A DNA stretch of 64,000 bases from CAZCTO01 sp964501725 (GCA_964501725.1 CAZCTO010000002.1:1-64000); one strand, 5' to 3'. Positions 35,212-45,900 are shown, counted from the first letter of the stretch. Made by a program: numbers and translations. Notes: a model not told the origin generated them from the sequence alone.

Positions 35212-35301
35212 GTTGCTCTTCCAACTACGCATGTATATCCTATATACTGATGATGTTATTCATTTATAAGCCCGGTTATCGTTTTAAGTTATGGGGGAAA
35301 T

Positions 35302-35937
35302 ATGAAAATTGTTGCAATGAATTGCCCGAACTGCGGCGGAAAGCTCACAATCAATGGTGCGAGTAAACAGCTGGTTTGTGAAAGCTGTAACAGTCTGCTG
35401 CGGGTAGATGAGGATGAAAAGCATACTGTTAATGAAACATTGAATCCTGTTCAGCAGGCAAAAAAAATCGAGTTGGAAAAGATGCTGGACCGGTTAAAGC
35501 AGAAAGTCGCGATGTACAGAGGAAGAGGAATCCTGGACCCCGACGAGGTCGGGTTTATCAAGCAGCACGACCTGAAAGCCATACGTGCGATGTCCCCCAG
35601 AAACAGAAATGCCTACTTCCTAGAGGATCAATTGAACACGATTGAGCGCATGACAATTAACGGAATTATCCTGGATATGACTCTGGGATCAGACGCTGTC
35701 CTTTCCGTCATTAACACAGTTAACGATGAAGTAGTCTATAGTAATCTGTTGGAAAAAGTAGCAATATTGAGCATTCAGGAGCCGGGACTCATACTGCCCG
35801 GCAAAGCCGTTCTCGGCACACGAAACGACCCGGTCGGTCCAACGATCACTTTTCGCTATTCAGATGGAAGCAGTACAGAATTCAACAGATTAGTAAAGTA
35901 CATTTCAAAAGTCGCTCAGATCCCGAATCCGGAGTAG
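35302..35937 (+). CDS. Zinc-ribbon protein of unknown function
   Basis: This 211-residue soluble protein has an N-terminal zinc ribbon (MNCPNCGGKLTINGASKQL, then CESCNSLL) and about 150 further residues, mixed alpha/beta, with a basic-acidic helix (LEKMLDRLKQKVAMYRGRG) and a C-terminal strand-rich segment. I do not recognise the C-terminal domain. GGGGG sits before the ATG. It belongs to the same general style as the zinc-ribbon proteins at 48990-50476 but lacks a membrane segment. Confidence 0.7.
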   Translation: MKIVAMNCPNCGGKLTINGASKQLVCESCNSLLRVDEDEKHTVNETLNPVQQAKKIELEKMLDRLKQKVAMYRGRGILDPDEVGFIKQHDLKAIRAMSPRNRNAYFLEDQLNTIERMTINGIILDMTLGSDAVLSVINTVNDEVVYSNLLEKVAILSIQEPGLILPGKAVLGTRNDPVGPTITFRYSDGSSTEFNRLVKYISKVAQIPNPE

Positions 35938-35995
35938 CAACCGTCCGAGAACGAGATGAATGTATAAGCGTTTTCAAGCGGAAGGAGCCATGAAT

Positions 35996-36466
35996 ATGAG
36001 AAGAGCAGACAGGGAAGTGACCGATCCGGAGAAAATTCTGGAGATGGTCCGAAGATGTACTTGTTGCCGAATCGGTTTTTGCGATGACGGGAAGGTTTAT
36101 ATTGTTCCGCTGAGTTTTGGGTTTGCGAAGACGGGGAATACTTATGTTTTCTATTTTCACAGCGCGCGGGAAGGAAGAAAACTCGATTTGATCCGAAAAA
36201 ATCCCGATGTCGGATTCGAAATGGATTCGGATTATGAGATTATTGCCGGGGATGTTGCGTGCGATTATTCCGCTCGTTTCCGGAGCATCATCGGAAACGG
36301 AACCTTATCGATGGTTGAATCCATGGAGGAGAAAAGGCTGGGATTAACCTTGATTATGGAACAGCAGGCAGGCAGGCAGGACTGGGTTTTTCATGACAAA
36401 ATGGTTGACGCGGTCGCTGTTTTCAAGTTGACCGTGACGGAAATGAGTTGTAAGGAGCGTATGTAA
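35996..36466 (+). CDS. Pyridoxamine 5'-phosphate oxidase-like (PNPOx) protein
   Basis: This 156-residue split-barrel flavin-binding protein begins RRADREVTDPEKILEMVRRC and has CRIGFCDDGKVYIVPLSFGF, then YVFYFHSAREGRKLDLIRKN and VGFEMDSDYEIIAG. These are the hallmarks of the pyridoxamine oxidase-related family often linked to 5-nitroimidazole resistance (NimA-like). Reaction not established. ATG 35996 is favoured because AAGGAG lies 8 bases ahead; an ATG at 35990 is too close to the RBS. Confidence 0.85.
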   Translation: MRRADREVTDPEKILEMVRRCTCCRIGFCDDGKVYIVPLSFGFAKTGNTYVFYFHSAREGRKLDLIRKNPDVGFEMDSDYEIIAGDVACDYSARFRSIIGNGTLSMVESMEEKRLGLTLIMEQQAGRQDWVFHDKMVDAVAVFKLTVTEMSCKERM

Positions 36467-36495
36467 TCCGTTTATCGCAAGGAAAGGAATCATCC

Positions 36496-37395
36496 GTGGA
36501 TAAGCTACTTGAACTTCTGGAAAAGAAGGGACCTCTCACCGGCAAAGAATTGCTCCGGGAAACCGGTATGGACGAATTTACCGCGTGGCGAAATTGCTTC
36601 AGTAATGAGAAGGTCTTGATGAAAACGATCGGCACACGGTATCTGAGACTTGACCGGGCCGTGGAAGGATATGCGAGGCTTTCGCCGTCCATCGTCAGGG
36701 AGTTTTTCGGGTACACCGTTATCGGTACCGAACATCGTCTTCCGGAGATTGAAGCGAAGGCAAAATCAGTTCACGAGGATATTATCCGGATCAGCCGGAA
36801 GAAGTTTGATCTGGCGCAGGAGGTCATCCGCAAAATCGTCGAATCCAAAGAAGCGGCAGACCGAATCAAAAAGTGTGCCTGTTTTATGATTGCCGGGGAT
36901 GTGGCTTATGAAATGGCACACCTGGAGCCCCGTCCCGAAGTGTCTACCGGTAAGCTGGTGAAAGGCTCGGATCTGGATATTGTTGTGGTTACTCAGGACC
37001 TGCCCAGAAATATGATGGATATGCTGGATCGCTCCATCTATGATAAGAAGAGCTACCTGCTCAAGAACCCCAGCTATAACGAAGAGATTGATTATGTGAT
37101 CAAGGACATTTCCAAGGTGGAAGATCAATTGAACTTCGACAATTTCGAATCGATGGTCGCTTCCAAGGTTCTTCACGAGGCCAAATATCTTTACGGGAAC
37201 ATCGGAATTTATAAAAATATAAAGAAGATACTCGACGAAAAAGGCATTCCGAAAATAGTCAGCGCGATGGAGGAGGAAGCCTTAATCAATCGCAATAAGG
37301 CGGCGATCCACCTGTCCAAACTGGGCGACAAGGAGCCCGATGAAGAGGACATGAAATTGTTTTACACGAAGGAAGAACGCGAGGAATTTTTCTAG
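36496..37395 (+). CDS. Winged-helix plus nucleotidyltransferase-like protein
   Basis: This is a 299-residue protein. Residues 1-60 form a small winged helix (LLELLEKKGPLTGKELLRET, MDEFTAWRNC). A charged helical segment follows (about 80-125), then a polymerase-beta nucleotidyltransferase-like core with GSDLDIVVV (157-165) and a third acidic site in EEIDYVI (about 196-202). The glycine motif is AGDVAYEM, not Gly-Ser, 22 residues upstream. Targets could be RNA, protein or nucleotides. It starts with GTG after GGAAAGG and sits 29 bp after the PNPOx gene. No HEPN partner is seen next to it. Family not recognised. Confidence 0.72.
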   Translation: MDKLLELLEKKGPLTGKELLRETGMDEFTAWRNCFSNEKVLMKTIGTRYLRLDRAVEGYARLSPSIVREFFGYTVIGTEHRLPEIEAKAKSVHEDIIRISRKKFDLAQEVIRKIVESKEAADRIKKCACFMIAGDVAYEMAHLEPRPEVSTGKLVKGSDLDIVVVTQDLPRNMMDMLDRSIYDKKSYLLKNPSYNEEIDYVIKDISKVEDQLNFDNFESMVASKVLHEAKYLYGNIGIYKNIKKILDEKGIPKIVSAMEEEALINRNKAAIHLSKLGDKEPDEEDMKLFYTKEEREEFF

Positions 37396-37397
37396 AA

Positions 37398-37429
37398 AAA
37401 ATGCCTCCGCGAAGCTGCGGAGGCATTTT
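37398..37429. terminator. Bidirectional intrinsic terminator
   Basis: AAAATGCCTCCGC and GCGGAGGCATTTT form a perfect 13-bp stem with a 6-base loop and A/T runs on both sides. It serves both the nucleotidyltransferase gene and the convergent nagB. Confidence 0.93.
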
Positions 37430-37452
37430 GGATTCAATCGACAGAATCGGAC

Positions 37453-38268
37453 TCAGAGACCGTATTCGAGCTTCATCTTTTCCACATGCTTATAGTGCTC
37501 AAGACCATTCAGTTTGGAAGCGGCTGCCGTGTCGAGGACGACGGTTACTCCGCCGCTGTGCAGCTGAATTGCCGAGGCGGTGATTTGGGAAGTCAGCGGC
37601 CCTTCGATGCTCTTGGCAACGACGTCCGCTTTTTTCGCTCCGTTTGCGATCATGATGATATTTTTGGCTTCCAAAATGGTTCCAATGCCCATGGTGATGG
37701 CAAAATGCGGCATTTGCTCCCTTCCAAAACCTGCATCTTTATAAAACATTTCGAAATTATCGTCGAGGGTCTGTTGTGTGAGGGCTTGAAGACGGGTTCT
37801 GGATTGAAGTGATGATCCGGGTTCGTTAAATGCCCAGTGTCCGTCGCCGCCGATTCCCAGGAGCTGCAAATCGATTCCGCCGGCTTTTTTGATTTCGTCT
37901 TCGTACCACTTGCAGAACGCGGCGGGGTCCTTAGCCCTTCCGTCGGGAACGTGTGTATTTTCCATTTTGATATTAATGTGCTTGAAAAGCTCTTCGTACA
38001 TGAATCGTGCATAGCTTTGATCCTGCTCATAGGGCTTTTCCGAATCGAAGCCGGCTCCGTAGTATTCATCCAGATTGAACGTCTTAACCTGCGAAAAATC
38101 GAGACCTTCCTCTTTGTGCATCCGGACCAGTTCTTTATAAGTGCCGATCGGGGTGCCTCCGGTGGCAAGACCCAATACGCAATCCGGTTTTGACTTGACC
38201 AGGGCGGCGATTAATTTAGCGGTGTAAAGGCTGATGTCGGAATAGTTATCTCTGACAATAATGTCCAT
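37453..38268 (-). CDS. nagB: Glucosamine-6-phosphate deaminase
   Basis: This 271-residue cytosolic enzyme converts glucosamine 6-phosphate to fructose 6-phosphate and ammonia. Signatures are GLATGGTPIGTYKELV (phosphate binding), FNLDEYYGA (catalytic Asp), the active-site GIGGDGHWAFNEPGSSL with His-Glu pair and SRTRLQAL, then KADVVAKSIEGPLTSQITAS. Length is typical. GGGGGA precedes the ATG. No nagA or PTS gene lies next to it, so amino-sugar uptake genes are elsewhere. Confidence 0.95.
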   Translation of the reverse strand: MDIIVRDNYSDISLYTAKLIAALVKSKPDCVLGLATGGTPIGTYKELVRMHKEEGLDFSQVKTFNLDEYYGAGFDSEKPYEQDQSYARFMYEELFKHINIKMENTHVPDGRAKDPAAFCKWYEDEIKKAGGIDLQLLGIGGDGHWAFNEPGSSLQSRTRLQALTQQTLDDNFEMFYKDAGFGREQMPHFAITMGIGTILEAKNIIMIANGAKKADVVAKSIEGPLTSQITASAIQLHSGGVTVVLDTAAASKLNGLEHYKHVEKMKLEYGL

Positions 38269-38387
38269 AATTTATCCCCCATTGAATAAAATTAGTGTTT
38301 TCATTATATGCTTTTCAATTTCAAATTCCAGTAAATTGTCTGATTTTTTTGGGGACACATCGCTTGCAGTCGAGTCGTCACGGTTTG

Positions 38388-39227
38388 CTACTTGATCTCC
38401 CCGGAAACGCGCGTGAGCCAATCTCCGACCAGTGCCTCAAAAACCTCTTTCTGCTCGATTTGCAGATTGTGACCGGCCATGTCGAGCGCCGCATAAGTCG
38501 CCCGCGTGTAATCTTCAGTCAGGCGAAAAGGGTTCTTGTATCCGACAACATGATCCTGCCGCCCCGACAGGATCAAGGCCGGCTTATCGAACGGAACCGG
38601 CATGTCCTCAAGCGGAAACGAGAAGGCGCCGTCCAGGCGCTTTTCGAGGAAATCACGGTCGAATCTTGAAAAAGCCGGCTCGATCTCCGCCTTATACCTT
38701 GCGTAAACGTCCCTGGTCTGCACTGCGTGGAAACCCATAAACCCTTGTTTCTCCTCCTCGGGAATGCCCTCGAAAAACGCCTCATCCGATCGCAACACAC
38801 GGAGCGGCGGCACGTTCTGCGGAACGGCACCGGGGATGACGCAAGGGCAGATCAGGAGAAGGCCGTCGACGATCTCCTTTCGCGCATGCAGAAAACCACG
38901 CGCGAGAAAACATCCGAAGGACTCGCCGGCCAGAAGGACTCGCTCCCCCGGAATCACCTCATCGACGAACGCCAGAATCGCGTCAAGCATCTGATCGGCG
39001 TTATGAATTGATGCCCCGGCAGTTGATCTCCCCATGCCGGGAAGATCTAAATAAACGCGCCTGAAAGTTCCGGCAAACCGCTCGAAAACCGGCTCCATAC
39101 AGCCCTTCATCAGTTCTCTGTCGACGCTCCAGCCGTGAAGCATCAGGATCGGGAATCCCTCGCCGCGAATCTCATAATCAATGACCGAATCGCCTGCTGC
39201 GACGGTACCATACGTAACCATATCCAT
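38388..39227 (-). CDS. Alpha/beta hydrolase
   Basis: This 279-residue serine hydrolase has HG-type oxyanion loop FPILMLHGWSVDRELM, LDLPGMGRS, the nucleophile elbow LLAGESFGCFLARG, the acid in LILSGRQDHVVGY and His in LDMAGHNLQIEQ. The substrate is unknown; the group includes esterases and C-C hydrolases. ATG 39227 (MDMVTYG) follows GGGGGAG; the longer frame upstream has a hydrophobic start without RBS. It lies downstream of lemA on the same strand but beyond a strong terminator. Confidence 0.87.
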   Translation of the reverse strand: MDMVTYGTVAAGDSVIDYEIRGEGFPILMLHGWSVDRELMKGCMEPVFERFAGTFRRVYLDLPGMGRSTAGASIHNADQMLDAILAFVDEVIPGERVLLAGESFGCFLARGFLHARKEIVDGLLLICPCVIPGAVPQNVPPLRVLRSDEAFFEGIPEEEKQGFMGFHAVQTRDVYARYKAEIEPAFSRFDRDFLEKRLDGAFSFPLEDMPVPFDKPALILSGRQDHVVGYKNPFRLTEDYTRATYAALDMAGHNLQIEQKEVFEALVGDWLTRVSGEIK

Positions 39228-39329
39228 ATTAAACTCCCCCGGAAACCGATTCCGAATGCTCGCGATCACCCAAGCGCGAAGGATAAAACAGATCATACTC
39301 CAACGCTCACTCCTTGATAATAGCACAAA

Positions 39330-39365
39330 AAACTTCCGGCCCCTCGAGAGAGAAACCGGAAGTTT
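39330..39365 (-). terminator. Intrinsic terminator after lemA
   Basis: AAACTTCCGG and CCGGAAGTTT form a 10-bp stem with a 16-base loop. On the minus strand the stem is followed by a run of six T. It separates the DUF2207-lemA unit from the hydrolase gene. Confidence 0.82.
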
Positions 39366-39392
39366 CTGATTGAATCGAATTTACGATATGGA

Positions 39393-39956
39393 TCAGAAAG
39401 AAACCTTCACTGACTCTCTTTCAGCTTCCGCGATCTGCAGGAACTCGATGTGCTTAAAGCCGGTTAAGGCTGCCGCGATATTGGCGGGGAAAGTTTGGAT
39501 GGAGTTATTGTATTTCAGTACGGTGTCGTTATAGAACTGACGTGACATGGCAATCTTATCTTCCGTGGAAGCCAACTCCTGCTGCAACTGCGAAAAATTG
39601 GCGCTTGCTTTCAGTTCCGGATAGCTCTCGCTGACGGCCAGGAGGCGGTGCAGCGCACCGGTCATCTTCTGATCGGCATTGGTGGCTTCCTGCAAGTTCT
39701 TGCTGTTCATCGCTTCCGCACGGGCCTTGGTGACCGCTTCGATGGTCTCGCGCTCGAATGAAGCGACACCCTTTACAGTCTCGATGAGGTTGGGGATCAG
39801 TTCAAAGCGACGCTTGAGTTGAACGTCGATCTGAGCGGACTGATCCTTGACACGGTTGCGTATTTTCACGAACTTGTTAAAGGACGAAATCAAGAAAATA
39901 GCCAGTAACAGAACGACAACACCCACAACAACAAGAACGATTTGTAAATCAGACAT
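39393..39956 (-). CDS. lemA: LemA family protein
   Basis: This 187-residue membrane protein has one N-terminal transmembrane helix (IVLVVVGVVVLLLAIFLIS) and a long helical domain with the LemA signatures RVKDQSAQIDVQLKRRFELI, PNLIETVKGVASFERETIEA and FNDTVLKYNNSIQTFP-like (as YNDTVLKYNNSIQTFP). The function in bacteria is unclear. It often pairs with a DUF2207 or TPM membrane protein, as it does here (42 bp downstream of one). GGAGG lies ahead of the ATG. Confidence 0.93.
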   Translation of the reverse strand: MSDLQIVLVVVGVVVLLLAIFLISSFNKFVKIRNRVKDQSAQIDVQLKRRFELIPNLIETVKGVASFERETIEAVTKARAEAMNSKNLQEATNADQKMTGALHRLLAVSESYPELKASANFSQLQQELASTEDKIAMSRQFYNDTVLKYNNSIQTFPANIAAALTGFKHIEFLQIAEAERESVKVSF

Positions 39957-39998
39957 TTGTTACCCTCCATATACTATCGAATTATAGTTTTAACTTAG

Positions 39999-41138
39999 TC
40001 AATTATGTCCCATGAATTTAATCGCGTCAATATCAAGTGATTTGCGTTGAAATATTTCCTTCAATATCTGATCATTTTCTTCGAGCACGACTGCGTAGAT
40101 CAGGAAATCATCCCACAAAACTAATTGCTCCTTATTGACTTCCGACAGCTCCGAGAAATCATGTAAAAAGTTCTTCATTCCGTAAATATATTCGGTCAGT
40201 TCTTCCCCTTCGCGTGTTCGCGTAAGCCGCTCGATACCCAAAAGTCCGGAAATGACACGGACACCGACAATCACCGGCCAGACCAAGGACACAACATACA
40301 AAATCGCGAAGATGAGCAAGATCATCACGCCCAGCGCGAACTTGCCGTCTGTTGTGATTAACTGAACAAATTCGCGGTTTCCGGCACCCTCCGGAAGCGC
40401 CTCCCCGATCACATATTTGATAATATCATTTTTTGAGATGAGAGCCGCCATCACTGAAATCAGAATCGGAACAAATGCGAGACTGGCACAACCGAGACAG
40501 CACGTAGAAGTGTTTTTCTTTTTAAGAACTTCCGGATCCGTGTTCTGAAAATAACGGCCGGAGCGCACTTCCTGGGTAGCGGTGCTTTTCCAGCCTGACA
40601 ATTGTGCCGCCAGCTCTCCGGACAGCATGCCGCCATTCGATTCAATCACCTGCAGCAGGATCTTATCGCTCGGAAGAAGGCTCGGATCGTCCGGGCGAAG
40701 TACTTTTGCGACATTTCCCTCTATCGAGATGATTCCGTTCATCTGATAGTGAAGAAGTGTTGCGGTAACGTCCTTTTCGGGCTCGATTTGCATATCGGTC
40801 AGCATGCTGATCGTAACCGGGGAGATGCCGTCCAGTTTTTCGCGAAAATAATCGAGATCCTGAATTGACTCAAAGGATGCCCTGCGAACGACTTTCAATT
40901 TGATTTGTCGAAAAACGGCGCGCCAGATCAGCATCAGCGGAACCGATAAGAGGATTGCTACGTACAGAAACGCGATTAAGAGCACTGCGACGCCGCCCTT
41001 TATAGAGCTGTCCTCCGTTATTGCGGATAAGTTTGCCAGCAATAAAAGCGCGAAGATCGGGACCGGAAATAGAAGGCCGAGTGCCTCGATTATTTTCCAC
41101 TTCCTCGTTCTCTTGGTCCGGATATATTTCTTCTTCAA
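39999..41138 (-). CDS. DUF2207-like membrane protein
   Basis: This is a ~379-residue protein. Two N-terminal helices (LGLLFPVPIFALLLLANLSA; VLLIAFLYVAILLSVPLMLI) precede a cytosolic winged-helix-like part (SMLTDMQIEPEKDVTATLLH). A Cys-Cys-x2-Cys near TSTCCLGCASLAF and two more helices follow, ending in a soluble FLHDFSELSEVNKEQLVLWD tail. The tail is shared with the short gene at 14641. The N-terminal periplasmic domain of full DUF2207 proteins is missing. No ATG with an RBS fits; a TTG at 41138 with CGGAG 8 bases ahead is proposed. A -35-like TTGACA (41237-41242, minus) lies upstream. Pairs with lemA. Confidence 0.8.
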   Translation of the reverse strand: MKKKYIRTKRTRKWKIIEALGLLFPVPIFALLLLANLSAITEDSSIKGGVAVLLIAFLYVAILLSVPLMLIWRAVFRQIKLKVVRRASFESIQDLDYFREKLDGISPVTISMLTDMQIEPEKDVTATLLHYQMNGIISIEGNVAKVLRPDDPSLLPSDKILLQVIESNGGMLSGELAAQLSGWKSTATQEVRSGRYFQNTDPEVLKKKNTSTCCLGCASLAFVPILISVMAALISKNDIIKYVIGEALPEGAGNREFVQLITTDGKFALGVMILLIFAILYVVSLVWPVIVGVRVISGLLGIERLTRTREGEELTEYIYGMKNFLHDFSELSEVNKEQLVLWDDFLIYAVVLEENDQILKEIFQRKSLDIDAIKFMGHN

Positions 41139-41408
41139 AAGGTGCTCCGTTCTTGTGCAAGCCGGTTGCCCGGGCAATCGGCGGCACGGTATATAATATG
41201 TTTTACTTTACTATATTTATACGGATGAGCACAATTTGTCAAGATTTTTACATGAGGGAACGGAACATCATCCACCGGCCGGAGGACAGCACTTTTAAGA
41301 AAACCCTGGGCTGCGACATCTTTTTCTTGCCGGATTTTTCTGATATACTTTCCTTGATATTTCTAAATTGCCTCAGGTCTCATCACATTCTAAAAGGGAA
41401 TCGATTTC

Positions 41409-42917
41409 ATGCAACTTCGGGATTTGACAAAATACAAGCATATTGTAATTCAGTGCCACGATAATCCGGATCCCGATGCGGTTGCGTCGGGTTTTGCGCT
41501 GTACCGTTATTTTTCGGGCGATCCCTCAAAATCTGTCCGGTTGGTATATGCGGGGAAGTACCTGATTCAAAAGCCGAACATCCTGATGATGACGGAGCGC
41601 CTTTTCATTCCGATTCAGCATGTTGACGGGCTTCCGGAGGTGCCGGAACTGCTCGTGATCGTTGACGGTCAATACGGCCAGGGAAATGTAACACGGCTTC
41701 CGGGGGAACATATCGCGGTGATCGACCATCATCCGGACAGCGGACGGAAATTCGATCACAGCGATATCCGAAGTGCTTACGGCAGCTGTTCGACGGTTGT
41801 GTATCAATTATTGACGGACTCCGGTTTTGATGTAAATGATGACATTGATTTGGCGACGGCGCTGTACTATGGCCTTTATACCGATACCAACAGTTTCTCG
41901 GAAATTGCCCATCCTGCGGACAAGGATCTTCGCGATGATCTGGTCTTCAATAAGAGTTTTATGAATGCGCTTCGCAACGCCAATTTGTCTTCCGAAGATA
42001 TTCTTCTTGCGGGGGATGCGCTGAATTCGGCGTTCTTCGATGAGAATAACCGGTTTGCCATTGCGGAAGCCGGCCCGTGTGACCCCAATATTCTGGGATT
42101 TATCAGCGACATGTTGATTCAGGTATATGAGTGTGATTCCTGTGTCGTATTTTGCCGGCTGCCGTTCGGGATCAAATTCTCGGTGCGAAGTTGTACGCCG
42201 GAACTGCATGCCGGTGAAATGGCCCGGATGCTTGCCGCAAATATCGGGTCGGGCGGCGGGCATGCCGAGAAAGCCGGCGGATTCCTGCATGAAGATGCAC
42301 TTGCCTTGGCTTTGGAGGACATGGAGAGCTCGGACACCGATTTTTTCGCCATCAGTATCTGTGCCTACAAAAAAAGCTATGACATCATTTATGCTTCGGA
42401 ATTCGAACCGGATTTGGACACGATGTCGGTTTATGTGAAGAATCGGATCCCGCTTGGATTTGTAAGGTCACTGGATGTTCTGAACGACGGGGATTTCGCT
42501 ACGGTTCGAACCCTTGAGGGAGACATCAATATTCGTGCGTCCGATGATATTTATATCATGATCGGGGTGTCGGGCGAGGTCTATCCGATTCAGAAGGAAA
42601 CCTTCGAAAAACGCTACATTCCCTCCGATGAAGCATACTCCGGAGTGTTCGAATATAATCCGACCATTAAGCAAACTCACACGCAACAATCCGTAGCCCT
42701 TACGGATCATGCCTGGGTCTGTATTCCGACGGATGACACTCAAATATACGCGCGCCCTTTGGATCGAACCGTCAAAGTCTTCACCTCCTGGGATCCGGAA
42801 CACTATATGCTCGGTACCCCCGGCGACATGCTTGCGGCTCATTATAATAATCCGAAAGATGTCTATGTAATCGCGAAGGAGATTTTTTCGCTGACCTATC
42901 ACCCGGTTGAAGAGTGA
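41409..42917 (+). CDS. DHH-family phosphoesterase with a C-terminal extension
   Basis: This 502-residue metal-dependent phosphoesterase has motif I IQCHDNPDPDAVASGFALYR, the second Asp in LLVIVDGQYG, the DHH triad in IAVIDHHPDSGRKF, ALYYGLYTDTNSF as motif IV and the DHHA1 substrate loop ANIGSGGGHAEKAGGFLHED. Such enzymes cleave cyclic dinucleotides, nano-RNAs or related phosphodiesters. Residues ~345-502 form an extra domain (PGDMLAAHYNNPKDVYVIAK near the end) that the standard DHH-DHHA1 pair lacks, seen in a subset of Clostridia proteins. The upstream RBS is poor (AAAAGGG). It converges with the TIR gene with 15 bp between stops. Confidence 0.88.
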   Translation: MQLRDLTKYKHIVIQCHDNPDPDAVASGFALYRYFSGDPSKSVRLVYAGKYLIQKPNILMMTERLFIPIQHVDGLPEVPELLVIVDGQYGQGNVTRLPGEHIAVIDHHPDSGRKFDHSDIRSAYGSCSTVVYQLLTDSGFDVNDDIDLATALYYGLYTDTNSFSEIAHPADKDLRDDLVFNKSFMNALRNANLSSEDILLAGDALNSAFFDENNRFAIAEAGPCDPNILGFISDMLIQVYECDSCVVFCRLPFGIKFSVRSCTPELHAGEMARMLAANIGSGGGHAEKAGGFLHEDALALALEDMESSDTDFFAISICAYKKSYDIIYASEFEPDLDTMSVYVKNRIPLGFVRSLDVLNDGDFATVRTLEGDINIRASDDIYIMIGVSGEVYPIQKETFEKRYIPSDEAYSGVFEYNPTIKQTHTQQSVALTDHAWVCIPTDDTQIYARPLDRTVKVFTSWDPEHYMLGTPGDMLAAHYNNPKDVYVIAKEIFSLTYHPVEE

Positions 42918-42932
42918 TTCCGGTGCCCGGTT

Positions 42933-45900
42933 TCAGCTGTCAATATAGTATTTAATCCGGTTCTCTTCGGATAATGTCTTGTCACCCAGGACTTCATCGG
43001 CGAGCCGGTATAAATCGTCCAGTTCACGATAGGGGATTCGCCCGAACATATATCTATCAGCGATAAAAACGTACTCCGCATCCTGACTGAAGGCCGCAAA
43101 ATAAGGGACTTCCGCCATTGGATAAATCTCTTTATCCACGTTCAGAAACAGTGCTTTTGCATCCGAGACTGCCGCTATTATCTTGTGATCGCTGTTGTAA
43201 ATCCAATGAGTGATCTCACGCATGACATCCGCGCCGGTATAAACAAGACGTCCGGTATCAACACTTGCCGCACGAATGCGGAAGTCATTTGACTGAAAAA
43301 CCAGCGTGGCGTCATTATCAATGAAACATCCTGAAAAAACATCCGAATTAACCCCGCTGATTCGGGATAAGGTTTTGCCGCTACTCATATCAACAATATG
43401 AATGTATTGATCCGCTCCGGGAATCGCGACATAATCACCGGTTGACGAAAAAGCAAGCTGAATTTTAAATCCTTGCATCAGATCGATGCGTTCATCAAAA
43501 ACAATTTTCGAACCGTCTCCGGTTTCCATAGCGAAAAGCCCTTCTTCGCCACTCAAAATCACAAAACTTGCGTCATCGGAAACGGCGACGAATTGCTCGT
43601 TTATAAGCGCAGTATCGAAAATGATCGATCTTGTCTCAACGGACATCACCCGAAGTCGAGCATAGTCGACAAGAACGAGGTGCGTTTGCGCTGTATTCGA
43701 ATAAAAAGCAATGAAGGCATCTTCATCGCTCTTCACCACTTCAAGTGTGTCTTTCTCGAGATCATAGTATTGGATTGAGTCATCATTCATGGCATAAAAG
43801 ATCCCGTCCTCGTCGAAGACGGCACAATCCGCAAAACCGGGAAGTCTTTTCTGCACTAAAAGCGCTCCGGAGTCTGTGTCAAAAACATATACTTCGGTTG
43901 CCTCGCCCGAATTTCTTCCGATGAGAAGATATTGACCGTTCGGGCTGACCTGCTGTATATCGGTGTATTCCGAAGAGGAAAATTCATACGATATCTCCAG
44001 ATCCGGTGCTTCAACATACGAATAAACCATAATTGATTTTGCGTCATAAGGAATAACCATCATATATCCGGCCGATCCGACCATCGACGAAATGTCGGTC
44101 TTTATGAACATATCATATTCTTTATACTCACTGCCGGTATACATATTGCCCCACTTCACATGCCCCATATCCGTCGTGTAAATGAACAGTCCGGCATCCG
44201 GATTCATCACTGATCCGGTGATATATGACGGAGCGATCATCTCAGACACCTTATCACCTGTCGCAAGGTCAAAAACGAAGACACGGTTCTCAACAACCAG
44301 TAAAATGTGATCGCCCGCATCCGCAGATTCAATAAAACAGACTTTGTTAATAAATAAGTCGAACATTGAACGCTTTACAGACACTTCTGATGTCCACAAA
44401 ACGGACTTCGGATCGGCATCATGACAAGAGAATTGAATATCAATTAATCCGTATGCTTCATCCCAGTTTGAAGAATCATACGAACCGATAACGAGTTTGT
44501 CATAAGGGGCATATGAAGCAAAAAATACACCCGAATATGGAAGGTCTATGCTTGAAACAACGGTTTTCGTTTTAATATCGAAGACTTGAGCGACGGCAAC
44601 TGAATCTTCCGAAAAAAGATTTGAATACACAACTGCCAACTGCGACCCATCCCGTGACAACGCCATCATGGAAATCGACCGCTCCAAATTAGCGACGGGC
44701 ACGGAAGTCATCAGCCTGCCGTCATTTGCATTGAGCAGATAAGCGTCTTCTGAACCGCTAAGCTCTATTGCGATCACGGACTCATTGCCGCTGATGGCGT
44801 AACAGGGCGCGACCAAAAAACTATAAGCGGTATACGATGCACTTAGAGAATTATATTCGACCTCCCAGACAAAGGAGCCGTCCAAACCGTTGATGCAAAT
44901 CATTTTATTGCTCGAAAAAGCGATGACCCGCTCATTTTTTAAGAGAATATAGTCATAAATACGATCTGTCGGTGACTCATCCGTTGCTGCAGTCAAATCA
45001 GAAATCGACTTTCCTGTCTTGATGTCAAACAAATTCAAAACGCCGCGCGAGTCCAGTACAGCGAAAAATGTACCTGCCTCCGAACACTTCACATTTTCTG
45101 TCACAACATCCCTGTGCTCAATCGTATAATCCGGAACAAGGTCAGAGCCGATCGCATAGGCATTCAGTGCCCTGGACAAAGCATACTCCGCCTGAGGTAC
45201 AACCGGCCGGTCCGGATGGGAGAGGTCCTGCGGAAGGGCTTCGAGTGCCACAAGAATGGCATTGGTGCGGTCGCCCTCCTCCAACAATCGCAAAGATGTA
45301 TCGGCCAAATACATGGACTGGGTGATTTGCTGCTTCCTGAAATTTTCGAGAATCTTCTGATTCTGAAAGTAATTATAAACACCGAAAAGCACTGCTAAAA
45401 TTGAAAAAGCCGTTACTGCGGTTGCAATCCGGCGATTCTGCCGGTCGCGATGGCGCTGCTTCAAATCGTCATAACGACAACCCAGAATCGGTGCCGCCAA
45501 CCGGAATATATCTTTCCGGATTTTCTTTCTTCTTGATGCTGTATCCGGTGCCCGGTAATCGGCAGCAAACGGTTCGGCAAGGACCTCATAGACATGGCTT
45601 TCACCGTTCACGTCTATTTCCCGCCGATCTTCATAAAGAAGCGGTTTGGGGAAAGAGTCTTTGGGTTCACCCTCAATGATTACGGGCAGGATTCGCTCCC
45701 GGCCGTGAACCTTAATGAAGTAGGATACTTCGTTCTCGACCCATTCCGACTCCGGCGTGCGAGGCGAGCAGATAACGATCAAGTACTCCGATGAATCAAG
45801 TGCCGACAAGATCTCGTCACTCAGACTGGAGGATACCGTAAGCTCTTCCTGATCCCTGAATACGCGCTCAATCTTACGCTTGCCGGAGGACTTTCGGATT

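Noticed and set aside
42480..42520. tRNA-like GGTTCGAACCC sequence
   Set aside because: It lies inside the DHH coding region, and no cloverleaf could be drawn around it.
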